A stretch of 64,000 nt of DNA from Bradyrhizobium elkanii USDA 76 (GCF_023278185.1 NZ_CP066356.1:3898001-3962000); one strand, 5' to 3'. Shown: positions 1-7,251, numbered from the stretch's first letter. The notes: a model not told the origin generated them from the letters alone. Numbers and translations are program-made.

Positions 1-128
1 CGCCGCGCTGGGTCGCGCACTGGTATGCAGCTTGCAGCGCCTTGCAGCAGTCCGTGCGTGAGCGCGCCGCGAAAACCAATGGTCCGGCTGCGATTGAAGC
101 CGGGCCCAGAGGACATCAGAGATGCTGA
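1..128 (+). CDS. possible C-terminal end of an upstream gene (partial)
   Basis: An open frame enters from the left edge (frame starting at base 3) and ends at TGA 126-128. It would encode about 41 residues ending in GPRGHQRC. I do not recognise it. Its stop overlaps the ATG of the next small ORF (ATGCTGA), which would fit translational coupling and is the main reason to list it. Two other frames here close quickly. The true identity depends on sequence outside the window. Confidence 0.25.
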   Translation, partial: PRWVAHWYAACSALQQSVRERAAKTNGPAAIEAGPRGHQRC

Positions 129-256
129 CCATTCCTGACCTGACCTTGCTGCTCATGGTGGTTGTTGCGAGTCTTGCCGTTGCGCTGATCTTCATGCTCC
201 GCGAGCTCGAGCCGAAGCTTGCACGGCTGCGACTGCGAGGTGGTCGCACCAAATAG
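122..256 (+). CDS. small single-pass membrane protein, 44 aa
   Basis: This ORF falls below common length cut-offs. It starts at ATG 122 behind an AGAGGA Shine-Dalgarno-like stretch about 8 bases upstream and stops at TAG 254-256. The product begins MLTIPDLTLL and continues as one hydrophobic helix of about 20 residues (LLMVVVASLAVALIF). A basic tail rich in Arg and Lys follows. That topology suggests an inner-membrane anchor with a cytoplasmic tail. The family is not recognised. The call rests on the ribosome site, the clean membrane segment and the positive-inside tail. Confidence 0.45.
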   Translation: MLTIPDLTLLLMVVVASLAVALIFMLRELEPKLARLRLRGGRTK

Positions 257-409
257 GCCGCTGTGCCGGTCGCCGCGGCTTTTGCCGCGGTGGTGCTGCG
301 CAGGCAGAGCCATCGGCTGAGCACGCCGTATTCCTTCAGCCGGTCTGCATCTTTCGCGCGGCGAGGGCCGCGTTCTTGGTGGGCGGTCCCGAGTGGGATT
401 CAAGGGCCC

Positions 410-451
410 AAAAAAACAAGGCCGTCGACGTAGTATACCGTCAACGACCTT
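410..451 (-). terminator. intrinsic terminator, minus strand
   Basis: Bases 418-430 and 439-451 form a 13-bp stem around an 8-base loop. Seven As at 410-416 read as a U-tract on the minus strand. Two positions pair as G-U only on the minus-strand RNA and would be A-C mismatches on the plus strand, so the minus strand is the transcribed one. It would end either the coiled-coil gene (stop at 692, leaving about 240 bases of 3' UTR) or a short RNA transcribed from 452-690. Confidence 0.6.
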
Positions 452-523
452 GCCAGCCCCGGATATTGAAATCGGCTCACGCCATCCGGTCGTTCGAAGA
501 TGACTCGGATTCGAAAGCCGATA

Positions 524-539
524 TGTGAACCAGTTCACA
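524..539. promoter_or_regulatory. 16-bp palindrome, possible operator
   Basis: TGTGAAC-CA-GTTCACA has two perfect 7-base arms. It sits in a slightly AT-rich patch of the 435-base gene-free stretch 257-691. Perfect dyads of this size usually bind a dimeric regulator. The regulator and the controlled transcript are unknown. A second 16-bp GC-rich palindrome (GGCCGCTGCAGCGGCC) lies at 578-593. I see no convincing gene elsewhere in this stretch. Confidence 0.35.
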
Positions 540-691
540 AAGTCCGGATTAATTCACGGTAGCGGGCACTCCTGATCGGCCGCTGCAGCGGCCCGTGAGC
601 CCGAACGTTCCCCGTTAGATGATGATCTTGCTCGGGATTTGGCGCGTTTTTATGGCTGGCCACCTCGCCGGGCGCCGGCCTTTCGGGGGCG

Positions 692-1183
692 TCAACCGCG
701 CGACCTGTGGCGCTTCCGGTTGGCGCTGCGGGTCGCCTTTGAGCGCTTGCGCGGCGCGGGCTCGGCGGCCGGCTCGTTGGCCTGCGCGCTCGCCAGCGAC
801 TGGCGCAGACCTTCGACCTGTTCAGTCAGCGCGGCGACCTGGTCGGAGAGCCTCTTCGCATCGGCCGCCTGCAAGGCGGACTGCTTGCGCATGGTCTGCA
901 GCTGGTCCTGCACCTCCTGCAACTGGTCGATGGATTCCTGCTGGGTCACCTCCATCCCCTTGGTCTTTTCCACCAGGGCCTCGGAGACCTGGGCGGTCCG
1001 CGCCTGCAACTGACGCGCGGCGACCATCCGGTCGGTCTCCGGCACGTTGCCGGTAAAGGCGCGCCACAGCGCAATCGAGCCGATCCCGAACAGCACGAGC
1101 ACCAGTGCCACGGCGCCGATCGCGATCGGCTGCACGCCAATCAGGCTGCTGGCTTGTGAATTCCGGGGGGCAAGTTCGACCAT
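692..1183 (-). CDS. membrane-anchored coiled-coil protein, 163 aa
   Basis: The product has one membrane segment near residues 19-45 (IAIGAVALVLVLFGIGSIAL). A long Gln/Glu/Leu-rich region follows at about residues 55-135 and looks like a coiled coil. The C-terminus is very basic (RKRSKATRSANRKRHRSRG). The order suggests an inner-membrane tether whose helical part may be periplasmic or cytoplasmic. No enzymatic motif is visible and I do not recognise the family. It lies on the same strand as fabA but about 190 bases downstream of it. The terminator at 410-451 may end its message. Confidence 0.7.
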   Translation of the reverse strand: MVELAPRNSQASSLIGVQPIAIGAVALVLVLFGIGSIALWRAFTGNVPETDRMVAARQLQARTAQVSEALVEKTKGMEVTQQESIDQLQEVQDQLQTMRKQSALQAADAKRLSDQVAALTEQVEGLRQSLASAQANEPAAEPAPRKRSKATRSANRKRHRSRG

Positions 1184-1372
1184 GCGACCAACAACCGGAT
1201 ATCAATTGAAAGGTTCGAAATAGCACAAACCTCGGCGCGGGCAAAACCGGGGGGTGTGTAGACCACTGCGGCAGCAGGGAAATTTGTATCACATGTTAAT
1301 CTTCGGCCGCGCTGCTCGGCCTGCTCGAGGCGCCGATCGGCCACTGGCCGACGCGAATCCAAGCTCCCGAAT

Positions 1373-1912
1373 TCAGCCTCTGGGCGCGATCAGGCCGACC
1401 CTCATGTCCTTTGCCAGATAGACGCAGGCGCCGTCGGCGAGCACCCGGCCGTCGGCGATGCCCAGCACCAGCCGACCGCGCCGGGCCTGGCGTATGTCGA
1501 CCTCATAGCGCACCACCCTGACGTCCGGCGTGATGTGCCCCCTGAACTTGACCTCGCCGACCCCGAGCGCGCGGCCCTTGCCCGGCGAGCCCGACCAGCC
1601 GAGCCAGAAGCCGACGATCTGCCACATGGCGTCGACGCCGAGGCAGCCGGGCATCACGGGGTCGTCGGCGAAGTGACAGGCGAAGAACCAGTGGTCCGGA
1701 GCAATCTCGAGCTCGCCGGCGACATGGCCCTTGCCGAAGGCGCCGCCGTCCAGGCTGATCTCGGTGATGCGGTCCATCATCAGCATCGGCGGTGCCGGCA
1801 GTTGCGCGTTGCCCGGGCCGAAATAGCCGCCTTCGCTCGAGCGCAGCAGATCCGGCTTGCTGTAGGACGATTGCGGAGCGTGAAAATCGTGCGGGTTGAA
1901 CAAGATGGTCAC
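1373..1912 (-). CDS. fabA: FabA-family 3-hydroxyacyl-ACP dehydratase/isomerase
   Basis: FabA dehydrates 3-hydroxyacyl-ACP and isomerises trans-2- to cis-3-decenoyl-ACP, the branch point of anaerobic unsaturated fatty acid synthesis in the cytoplasm. The 179-aa product has the family signature: PMLMMDRI, then [13 protein letters not shown] with the catalytic His, DAMWQ with the catalytic Asp, and [11 protein letters not shown]. Length fits E. coli FabA (172 aa). The start appears to be GTG with a weak ribosome site. It lies 24 bases downstream of a TetR gene and not next to a fabB, so it may be a second, separately regulated FabA. Whether it keeps isomerase activity cannot be read here. Confidence 0.85.
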   Translation of the reverse strand: MTILFNPHDFHAPQSSYSKPDLLRSSEGGYFGPGNAQLPAPPMLMMDRITEISLDGGAFGKGHVAGELEIAPDHWFFACHFADDPVMPGCLGVDAMWQIVGFWLGWSGSPGKGRALGVGEVKFRGHITPDVRVVRYEVDIRQARRGRLVLGIADGRVLADGACVYLAKDMRVGLIAPRG

Positions 1913-1936
1913 CGATGTTCGGGTTCTGGCTGAAGC

Positions 1937-2563
1937 TTAGCTGCGGCTGCGCCGCGTGGCTCTTGGCCGCGCGGACAGGGGTTTGGCAGGCAAGCCCAAC
2001 GCGGCGGCCATGAAGACCCAGATGTCGCCGGTCAGCCTTGCCGGATCAGGACGTCTTTCGCTCATGAGCGCCCCGATCAGCGCCTGGCGGATGCCGCCGA
2101 TCATCAGCGCGATGGCGAGGTGAGGGTCGATGCCACCGGGCACGATCCCGTCGCGCTGGGCCGCCTCGAGCATGCGGGCGCCGGCTGCAAGCTGCCGGCC
2201 GGTGAAGGCGGTCTCGACATCGAGCACCTCGGGCGCGCGGCTGAGCGGTCCGATCACGAGGGGCGCAAACGGGTGATCGTAGTGAAAGGCGACATAGGCG
2301 CCGATCCGCGCCTTCTCCCGGTCCGCCCAGTCGGTGGCGGACAGCTTGGCACCGCCGAATGCCGCCGCATCAAGCTGTTCATAGAAGCCTTCGACCACGG
2401 CGGCGATCAGGCCGGCCTTCGATCCGAAGTGATGGTAGGCGAGCCCGACCGAGACCTGCGCCCGTCTCGCGACGGCCTGCATCTCGAGATGTCCGTGGCC
2501 CTCGATGAGTTCGGCCTGCGCTGCCGAGAGCAGCCGTTCCCGTGTCCCCAGGTTCGCGTCCAT
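1937..2563 (-). CDS. TetR/AcrR-family transcriptional regulator, 208 aa
   Basis: Residues 1-55 form the TetR helix-turn-helix (TRERLLSAAQ, then VARRAQVSVGLAYHHFGSKA, where the recognition helix ends in YHHFGSK). The C-terminal half is the variable ligand-binding and dimer domain. It is transcribed with the fabA-like gene 24 bases downstream. An 18-bp perfect palindrome lies 16 bases upstream of its ATG, as expected for autoregulation. By analogy with FabR and DesT, which are TetR repressors of unsaturated fatty acid genes, it may sense acyl-CoA or acyl-ACP. That role is inferred from the neighbour and not from any ligand motif. Confidence 0.85.
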   Translation of the reverse strand: MDANLGTRERLLSAAQAELIEGHGHLEMQAVARRAQVSVGLAYHHFGSKAGLIAAVVEGFYEQLDAAAFGGAKLSATDWADREKARIGAYVAFHYDHPFAPLVIGPLSRAPEVLDVETAFTGRQLAAGARMLEAAQRDGIVPGGIDPHLAIALMIGGIRQALIGALMSERRPDPARLTGDIWVFMAAALGLPAKPLSARPRATRRSRS

Positions 2564-2578
2564 CGTGGGCTCATTGGC

Positions 2579-2596
2579 TGAATTGAATTCAATTCA
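2579..2596. promoter_or_regulatory. 18-bp perfect palindrome, likely TetR operator
   Basis: TGAATTGAATTCAATTCA is a perfect dyad ending 16 bases before the TetR start codon. It is strikingly AT-rich against the local GC-rich background. It overlaps where the promoter of the TetR-fabA unit must lie, so binding would block transcription. TetR proteins typically bind 15-20 bp palindromes in exactly this position. The match of site to protein is inferred. Confidence 0.65.
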
Positions 2597-2720
2597 ATAA
2601 TGACAATGCCAGGATGTCAAGCTGGGAGCTTATCGCCAGGCCACCAACAAGATCGTCGGCATCTCAGACGAGACCGCGGCGTTTCTCGAGCGGTTCTTCC
2701 AGGCGTCGATCGACGCCGCT

Positions 2721-2760
2721 CAAAAAGGTTGCGGCCAGCCTTTGGGGGAAGGCTGGCCGC
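2721..2760 (-). terminator. intrinsic terminator of the BTLCP gene
   Basis: Bases 2731-2760 form a perfect 12-bp hairpin (GCGGCCAGCCTT / AAGGCTGGCCGC). On the minus strand it is followed by AACCTTTTT (2722-2730). It lies about 70 bases past the stop of the protease gene that reads toward it, and so ends that transcript. Between the TetR operator and this hairpin, frame 2609-2720 reads QDVKLGAYRQATNKIVGI and onward without a start codon. It may be a gene remnant. Confidence 0.75.
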
Positions 2761-2832
2761 GCGCGAACCGGTCTGGGACGGGGAGGGGTGGGGATGTGAC
2801 CGGGTCGCGAACTCGAAAATCCTCAGGTCCGC

Positions 2833-3447
2833 TCAGCGCGAGCTTGCCGTTGCAACTGCGGGGCGGTTGTCGCCGAGCGAGACCCACACATTGGGATCGC
2901 CCTGCGACTGCCGCTTGACGAAGCGGTAGCCAGTGTCGGTCCAGGCGACGATGCTCTCGTTCTGGTTATCGAGCACGAACTCGCCCTTGTCGGTCTTCAC
3001 CGTCAGCACCGCGTGGCCTTCGCCCTTCTTGTCGCGGACCACCGTGATCAGCAGCGCCTCGCGGGGCCAGCCGGCGTCCATCAGCATCTTGCGCTTCAGG
3101 AGCACGTAGTCCTCGCAGTCGCCATAACCGTCGGATGGCAACGACCATTTCTCGATCACGCCCCAATGATCCATGTCGGTCATCGGCTTGATGGACTCGT
3201 TGACCCACTTGTTGACCCGTACGAGGTCCCGCCAAGCGGTCTGCGACAACACGATGTCGCGTGGTTGCGTCGCGCCGCCGCGGCATTCGCCCGGATTGTC
3301 GGCACAGAATTCGACCCAGCCGATCGGCGAACGCGCAACGTCACCCAGGCTGGCGTAGACCACGTCGCCGGCCTTGGCCGACACGCACGTCGCAAACAGA
3401 ATGGCGGCAACCGCCAAACCTTTCCCCTGTCCCCTGAACCCAAACAT
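2833..3447 (-). CDS. BTLCP transglutaminase-like cysteine protease (LapG-like), 204 aa
   Basis: This is a bacterial transglutaminase-like cysteine proteinase (PF06035 family). The best known member, LapG, is a periplasmic protease that releases surface adhesins when c-di-GMP falls. The product has a signal peptide (GLAVAAILFATCVSAKA), then FCADNPGEC, YGDCEDYVLLKR with the catalytic Cys, GHAVLTV with the catalytic His, and VLDNQN with the Asp. ATG 3447 follows GGGGGCCGC. A GTG at 3486 would extend it by 13 residues with a poorer ribosome site. No LapD-like partner is visible. The next gene upstream is a disrupted double-PilZ gene on the same strand. Confidence 0.85.
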   Translation of the reverse strand: MFGFRGQGKGLAVAAILFATCVSAKAGDVVYASLGDVARSPIGWVEFCADNPGECRGGATQPRDIVLSQTAWRDLVRVNKWVNESIKPMTDMDHWGVIEKWSLPSDGYGDCEDYVLLKRKMLMDAGWPREALLITVVRDKKGEGHAVLTVKTDKGEFVLDNQNESIVAWTDTGYRFVKRQSQGDPNVWVSLGDNRPAVATASSR

Positions 3448-3550
3448 CGCGGCCCCCGTTCTTCTTGTTGGGACCACGTTTCGCACAAAGCTTTTGCGCC
3501 GCCGCTAAGTACGCAAAGTAGATTTGACGCGAATACTGGTAAAAGCTGCG

Positions 3551-3618
3551 GCGAATTCGAACTGTACTTGAATCGAATTCGCGTAAAATTTGAAACAACT
3601 GCAATTGATTCAAATTTT
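3551..3618. promoter_or_regulatory. AT-rich promoter block with two inverted repeats
   Basis: Within the 333-base gene-free interval 3448-3780, GCGAATTCGA (3551-3560) pairs with TCGAATTCGC (3573-3582). AAAATTTGAA (3585-3594) pairs with TTCAAATTTT (3609-3618). The block is far more AT-rich than its surroundings and lies 100-170 bases upstream of the protease start. It probably contains that gene's promoter and regulator sites. I cannot assign a regulator or a transcription start. Confidence 0.4.
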
Positions 3619-3709
3619 ATGCATTAACCCGACAAGCGCTGCGCCAGAGCGGTTTGTTGCGTCAAGCGCTGCGGCCGTTAACCGCCGATTTTCACCGGGC
3701 CAAGCGCGC

Positions 3710-3745
3710 CGAAGGCGGCCACCGGTGCACCGGTGGCCGCCTTCG
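3710..3745 (-). terminator. perfect 16-bp hairpin after the PilZ gene
   Basis: CGAAGGCGGCCACCGG (3710-3725) and its exact complement (3730-3745) flank a TGCA loop, 35 bases past the stop of the PilZ reading frame. No clean U-tract follows on either strand. It is a strong structure and may act as a terminator or 3'-end stabiliser. Confidence 0.4.
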
Positions 3746-4364
3746 CGGGCCAAAACAGGGGTCTTGAGCGGTTTTTCGCTTTACCTCGCGGTAACGCTCT
3801 CTTCGAGCGTTTCCGCCGATTGCTCGTGAACGAACTCGAGCGCGAAGCCTTCCTCGAGATTTCGCACCACGCGGGCCTGCACCCGCCCGAGCATCACGAG
3901 CGATTTCAGCGGCGGGCGGTTCTCGGCGGCAATCGCAGCACCGGACAGGGAAAGATCGATGATGCGGCAGGTCATCCGCGTGCCGTCTTCCTGGGTCAGC
4001 AGGGCGATCGGGTTGCGCGGTACGATACGGTCGTGGCGGCGATCCTCGGGCAGATTGAGGATGTCGCGGTTGGCGAGCCAGGTCAGCTGCGCGGCGAGCT
4101 TGTCGCGCTTGCGCGCGGTGGCGCCGATCGTCATCGCAAAGCCGTTGTCGATGATGCGGGTGATGCGTCCTTCGACCCGGCCGATATGGTCGAGATAGCC
4201 CGTCCTATTCGTGAGAGTGCGTTTTTCTAGTCCGATTGATGTGGCCGCACATCTGCTCTGACGAGGCGCACAGGATTGCCTTCGGCTTTTCGCCGCCTGA
4301 CGACCGGTACTTTGCAACGCGCTTGAGGGATGGGTTGGGCGAACGGGGGCGGACGCCCCGCCGG

Positions 4365-5708
4365 TCAAGGACCGAGCGGCAGCAGCGCGCCGGGCAAGCC
4401 GCAGATCAGGTCGGCTTCGGGACATGCCGCGGCAAACGCAAGGCGAATGCGGCTCGTGGTCTCGACGACACGGGCGGCGATTTTCAAGAGCCGAAGACGC
4501 AGCGTCGCGAACTCGGCAGCGGCCAATTCCCGGACTTTGGGAATGGCGTCGCGCACGGTCAGCATCAGCCAATAAGCGGCCGTATGGAGCACGAGACGGA
4601 CCTGGTTGGCGAGCGCCGAACGGCAGCTGGTGCGGTCGGAGGCGAGCTGCGTCTTATGCAGCTTGATCAGATTCTCGGCTTGGCCGCGCGCGCAATACAG
4701 GCTGTCGTAGATCCACTCGGCCGAGCCGACATCGAGGCTGGTGACGACGAAGCGGATGTCGAGGCCGAGCATCGTCGCCTCAATACGGGCGACGGTGCGC
4801 CGTTCGCGATCCCAGGACTTTGCCTTGTGGCGCGTCTCGGTATAGCCACGCAGAACCGGCAGGTTCTCGATGGCGCGTCGGGTGCGGATGTCGTCGGCGA
4901 CCTCGTCGACTTTTCTGGCGAGAGGCTTGGTGCCGGACAGACCGAAGATGTAGTCGATGCCGTTGGTCTCGCACCACGCCATTGCCTCCGGCCGGGCATA
5001 GTGCCCGTCGCCACGGAACGTAATTTGCGTGTTGTGCCATCGCGTCCGGATATGCCGTACCAGGCGGCGCAGATGGGCACGCACCTCGACGCCGCCCGGC
5101 GTCTTGCCGGGCCGCAGCACGACGGCCACGGGCCGGCTCTTCTCCGTGTCGTAGACGTGGATCGGCAGGAAGCAGCGTTCGTCATAATGAGCGTTGAACA
5201 GCGAGAGCTGCTGATGGCCGTGGACGACATCGCAGGTATCATCGATGTCGAGCGTGACGGATGCCGGCTCGCGCGGGTAGCTATCCATCCATGCGTCGAC
5301 CAAAATGTAGGTCAGTCGGATCACGTCGCGCAGGCGCGGAGCATTCTCCAGCCGCGACAGCGTCGGTTGGGAACACAGATCGCGGCCCGTGTCCGGCAGC
5401 CGTCCGCAGGCCAGCTTGAATGCGGGATCGGACCGCAGATGATCGAGGTCGTCGGCGTCCTCGTAGCCGCAGCAGATCGCGAACATGCGCGCGCGGAACA
5501 TATCGACAAGGCTGTGCACGACCCGCGTCGGATCGCGCCGATCCGGGAACACCCGGGCCAGATTGTTGGCCAAACCGAGACGCCGCTCGGCCATCGCCAG
5601 AAGCATCACGCCCCCGTTCGAGGTTAGGCGCCCACCATCGAAGGCAGCTGTGACTTTCTTGGCGTGAACGGCTGGAAACGAGAAGGGCGGAATCGTATCG
5701 TCGGTCAT
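4365..5708 (-). CDS. IS1380-family DDE transposase, 447 aa
   Basis: This is the transposase of the element above and is apparently intact. It starts at ATG 5708 (MTDDTIPPFSF). The DDE core is visible as LDIDDTCDVVHGHQ (first Asp), TFRGDGHYARPEAM (second Asp) and YCARGQAENLIKLHK (Glu in the RGxxEN motif typical of IS1380). Length fits the family (about 430-460 aa). There is no frameshift or internal stop, so the element could still be mobile. Confidence 0.9.
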   Translation of the reverse strand: MTDDTIPPFSFPAVHAKKVTAAFDGGRLTSNGGVMLLAMAERRLGLANNLARVFPDRRDPTRVVHSLVDMFRARMFAICCGYEDADDLDHLRSDPAFKLACGRLPDTGRDLCSQPTLSRLENAPRLRDVIRLTYILVDAWMDSYPREPASVTLDIDDTCDVVHGHQQLSLFNAHYDERCFLPIHVYDTEKSRPVAVVLRPGKTPGGVEVRAHLRRLVRHIRTRWHNTQITFRGDGHYARPEAMAWCETNGIDYIFGLSGTKPLARKVDEVADDIRTRRAIENLPVLRGYTETRHKAKSWDRERRTVARIEATMLGLDIRFVVTSLDVGSAEWIYDSLYCARGQAENLIKLHKTQLASDRTSCRSALANQVRLVLHTAAYWLMLTVRDAIPKVRELAAAEFATLRLRLLKIAARVVETTSRIRLAFAAACPEADLICGLPGALLPLGP

Positions 5709-6023
5709 GGCGGGCGTGGCGTTCGCGGTTGGAGGTGATGGGGTTGGCTTCGCAACCGAATCCTACGCCGCATCAGCGCTTTACCCCTCAGACGCACTCT
5801 TACGAATAAGACGGGTTAAGTTGAAGAAAGATTGAGTGACTCCCGATCATTTCTGTGCCGAAACGTGGAGTCGCGGTCGTGCCGCGTCCAAAGAAACCGG
5901 CGCGAGCGGCCTATTAGACGCGGTAGGTGATCAGCCTCCGAAACGAGACTATCAAGCATGAAGAGATCGAGCGCGAGGCAGAGGTTTTATTTGTGTTGAA
6001 TTCTTGCTTCTCGATAGTGGTCT

Positions 6024-6164
6024 GAAATCGTATCATCGGTCATGGCGGGCGTGGCGTTCGCGGTTGAGGTGATGGGGTTGGCTTCACAACCGAATCCTAC
6101 GCCGCATCAGCGCTTTACACCACGCTCGCCAGCCTCTCAGGCGCCCTCTCGCGAATAAGACGGG
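6024..6164 (-). repeat. partial second copy of the IS1380 right end
   Basis: This 141-bp stretch repeats 5690-5815 with scattered differences. It includes the transposase start region (codons for MTDDTI) and the terminal CCCGTCTTATTCG, then similarity stops. It lies in direct orientation to the full element. It is the remnant of a related copy, and it is this end that carries the ATAG target duplication. Confidence 0.75.
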
Positions 6165-6568
6165 ATAGGCGATCACACGGTCGCCGACATTGCCGATGCC
6201 CGGCGCCAGCAAAGCGAGGCCGCCCGGCGACATGTTGATAATCTGGCAGGGAAACTCGCGCCGGTCGGGCAGCATGTAGCGGCCGAGCAGGTGCACCTTG
6301 ACGCGCTGGAAGCGCCGCCGCTCCTCGGCTACGGGGACGACGGTAGTTTTCTTCTGTGCAAACGACATCACGACAAACCCGGCCACCGTCCATTCGGAGC
6401 CCCGACGACCCTAAGGCCGATAGGGTTAACGGGGCGTTACGGTTGAGGCGGGGAACCCGCACACGGTGCAAGAGAAGTGTGAGTGAAGATGCGCGGTTGC
6501 GGCCGGCGGCTTCAGCCGGGTTGGCGGCGCCCAGCGGATCCGGGGCGTGCGGAAGCGACGCGGAGAGG

Positions 6569-7114
6569 TTATTTGGTCTCGGCGTCCATTTCCGGTTCGA
6601 CAGCGGTTTCCGGTTCGACTGCCGCCGCCGGTGGTTCAACAGCCACGGCTTTCAGCACCTTTCGTTTCGCCGCGCGGACCTCAATCTGCAGCGGCGGCTG
6701 ATAGGACCCGCTTGGCGGCACGAAGACGAAGGCATGGTGTCCATCGCCCTTGTTGAGCTTGAGAAGATCGTTGCGGAATTCGTCGGCAACGACTTCGCCG
6801 ACGAGGTCGCCGTTGAAGTAGATATCGATCGCAACCCTCTTGTCGGGGTGTTGATTGTAAAGGGCCCAGCCGGCAATCCTTTTCTCGTTGACGACGTCGA
6901 CATGACCGGCGATCTCGCCATACAGACTCTCGATGCCGGCCTCGATCACCTCGAGGTCGCTCTTGTAGATCGACCTCGTCACATCGAAGCTGAAATTCGC
7001 GGTATCGACGCATTGGTCGAGCAAGCCCTGTCGATGCTCCTTCATGCGTTGCAGCGTGTCCAGTTCGCCCAACTTGACGTACATGCCGACGATACCTTCG
7101 ATACCAGGATTCAT
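6569..7114 (-). CDS. hypothetical protein, 181 aa, with a glycosyltransferase-associated-type domain
   Basis: ATG 7114 follows GAGGA seven bases upstream, which fixes the start (MNPGIEGIVG). Residues 20-75 look helical. Residues 80-145 read as a beta-rich module (RIAGWALYNQHPDKRVAIDI, FNGDLVGEVVADEFRNDL, GDGHHAFVF). I associate that pattern with a small accessory domain found beside polysaccharide glycosyltransferases in alphaproteobacteria. The tail is a Val/Glu/Pro repeat. No catalytic motif is visible. It is transcribed toward the interrupted PilZ gene, about 200 bases away. The function is unknown and the domain association is from memory. Confidence 0.7.
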   Translation of the reverse strand: MNPGIEGIVGMYVKLGELDTLQRMKEHRQGLLDQCVDTANFSFDVTRSIYKSDLEVIEAGIESLYGEIAGHVDVVNEKRIAGWALYNQHPDKRVAIDIYFNGDLVGEVVADEFRNDLLKLNKGDGHHAFVFVPPSGSYQPPLQIEVRAAKRKVLKAVAVEPPAAAVEPETAVEPEMDAETK

Positions 7115-7227
7115 GGTGTCGTTCCTCGCAATGCTACAAGCCAATTCGCCCTCGGCTGCTTTCACAATCGATGCCTCCTTGCGGAAAATACTCCGCCAGG
7201 ACTAGAAGCGCCTCGTTCCGCCAAGGT

Positions 7228-7251
7228 CTGTCATGAAGACCTTCATGACAG
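7228..7251. promoter_or_regulatory. 24-bp palindrome with an extra half-site
   Basis: CTGTCATGAAG (7228-7238), a 2-base spacer and its exact complement (7241-7251) form a perfect dyad. A third copy of the half-site, CTTCATGACA, follows at 7254-7263. The array ends 71 bases before the alcohol dehydrogenase ATG and lies in the divergent promoter region shared with the 181-aa gene. It is most simply read as an operator for cooperative binding by an unidentified dimeric regulator. Confidence 0.55.

Larger units (their letters stand above)
4199..6164 (-). mobile_element. IS1380-family insertion with duplicated right end
   Basis: The outer ends are CCCGTCCTATTCG at 4199 and, inverted, CCCGTCTTATTCG ending at 6164. 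The host sequence ATAG is duplicated at 4195-4198 and 6165-6168. A complete-looking 1,617-bp element spans 4199-5815, and its ends match each other over 22 of the first 24 bases. Beyond it lie 208 bp of unidentified DNA (5816-6023). A 141-bp copy of the same right end follows (6024-6164). The target duplication brackets the whole 1,966 bp, not the 1,617-bp unit. Confidence 0.85.
3781..6368 (-). pseudogene. double-PilZ domain protein, interrupted by an IS1380-family element
   Basis: The 5' part (6368-6165) encodes residues 1-68, beginning MSFAQKKTTVVP, with the first PilZ motif (RRRFQR, NMSPGG) and ending VIAY. The 3' part (4194-3781) resumes in frame with LDHIGRVEG and carries the second PilZ domain (RRHDR, DLSLSGA). 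Joining them after removing the element and one ATAG copy restores a 205-aa protein with two RxxxR and [DN]xSxxG c-di-GMP motifs. PilZ proteins are c-di-GMP receptors that control motility, exopolysaccharide or adhesion. Here only truncated products are possible: the 5' part runs about 25 codons into the IS. GTG 6386 is an alternative start. Confidence 0.9.

Noticed and set aside
116..538. 140-aa minus-strand open frame
   Set aside because: It runs straight through the minus-strand terminator at 410-451, has no ribosome site and a composition typical of a chance frame.
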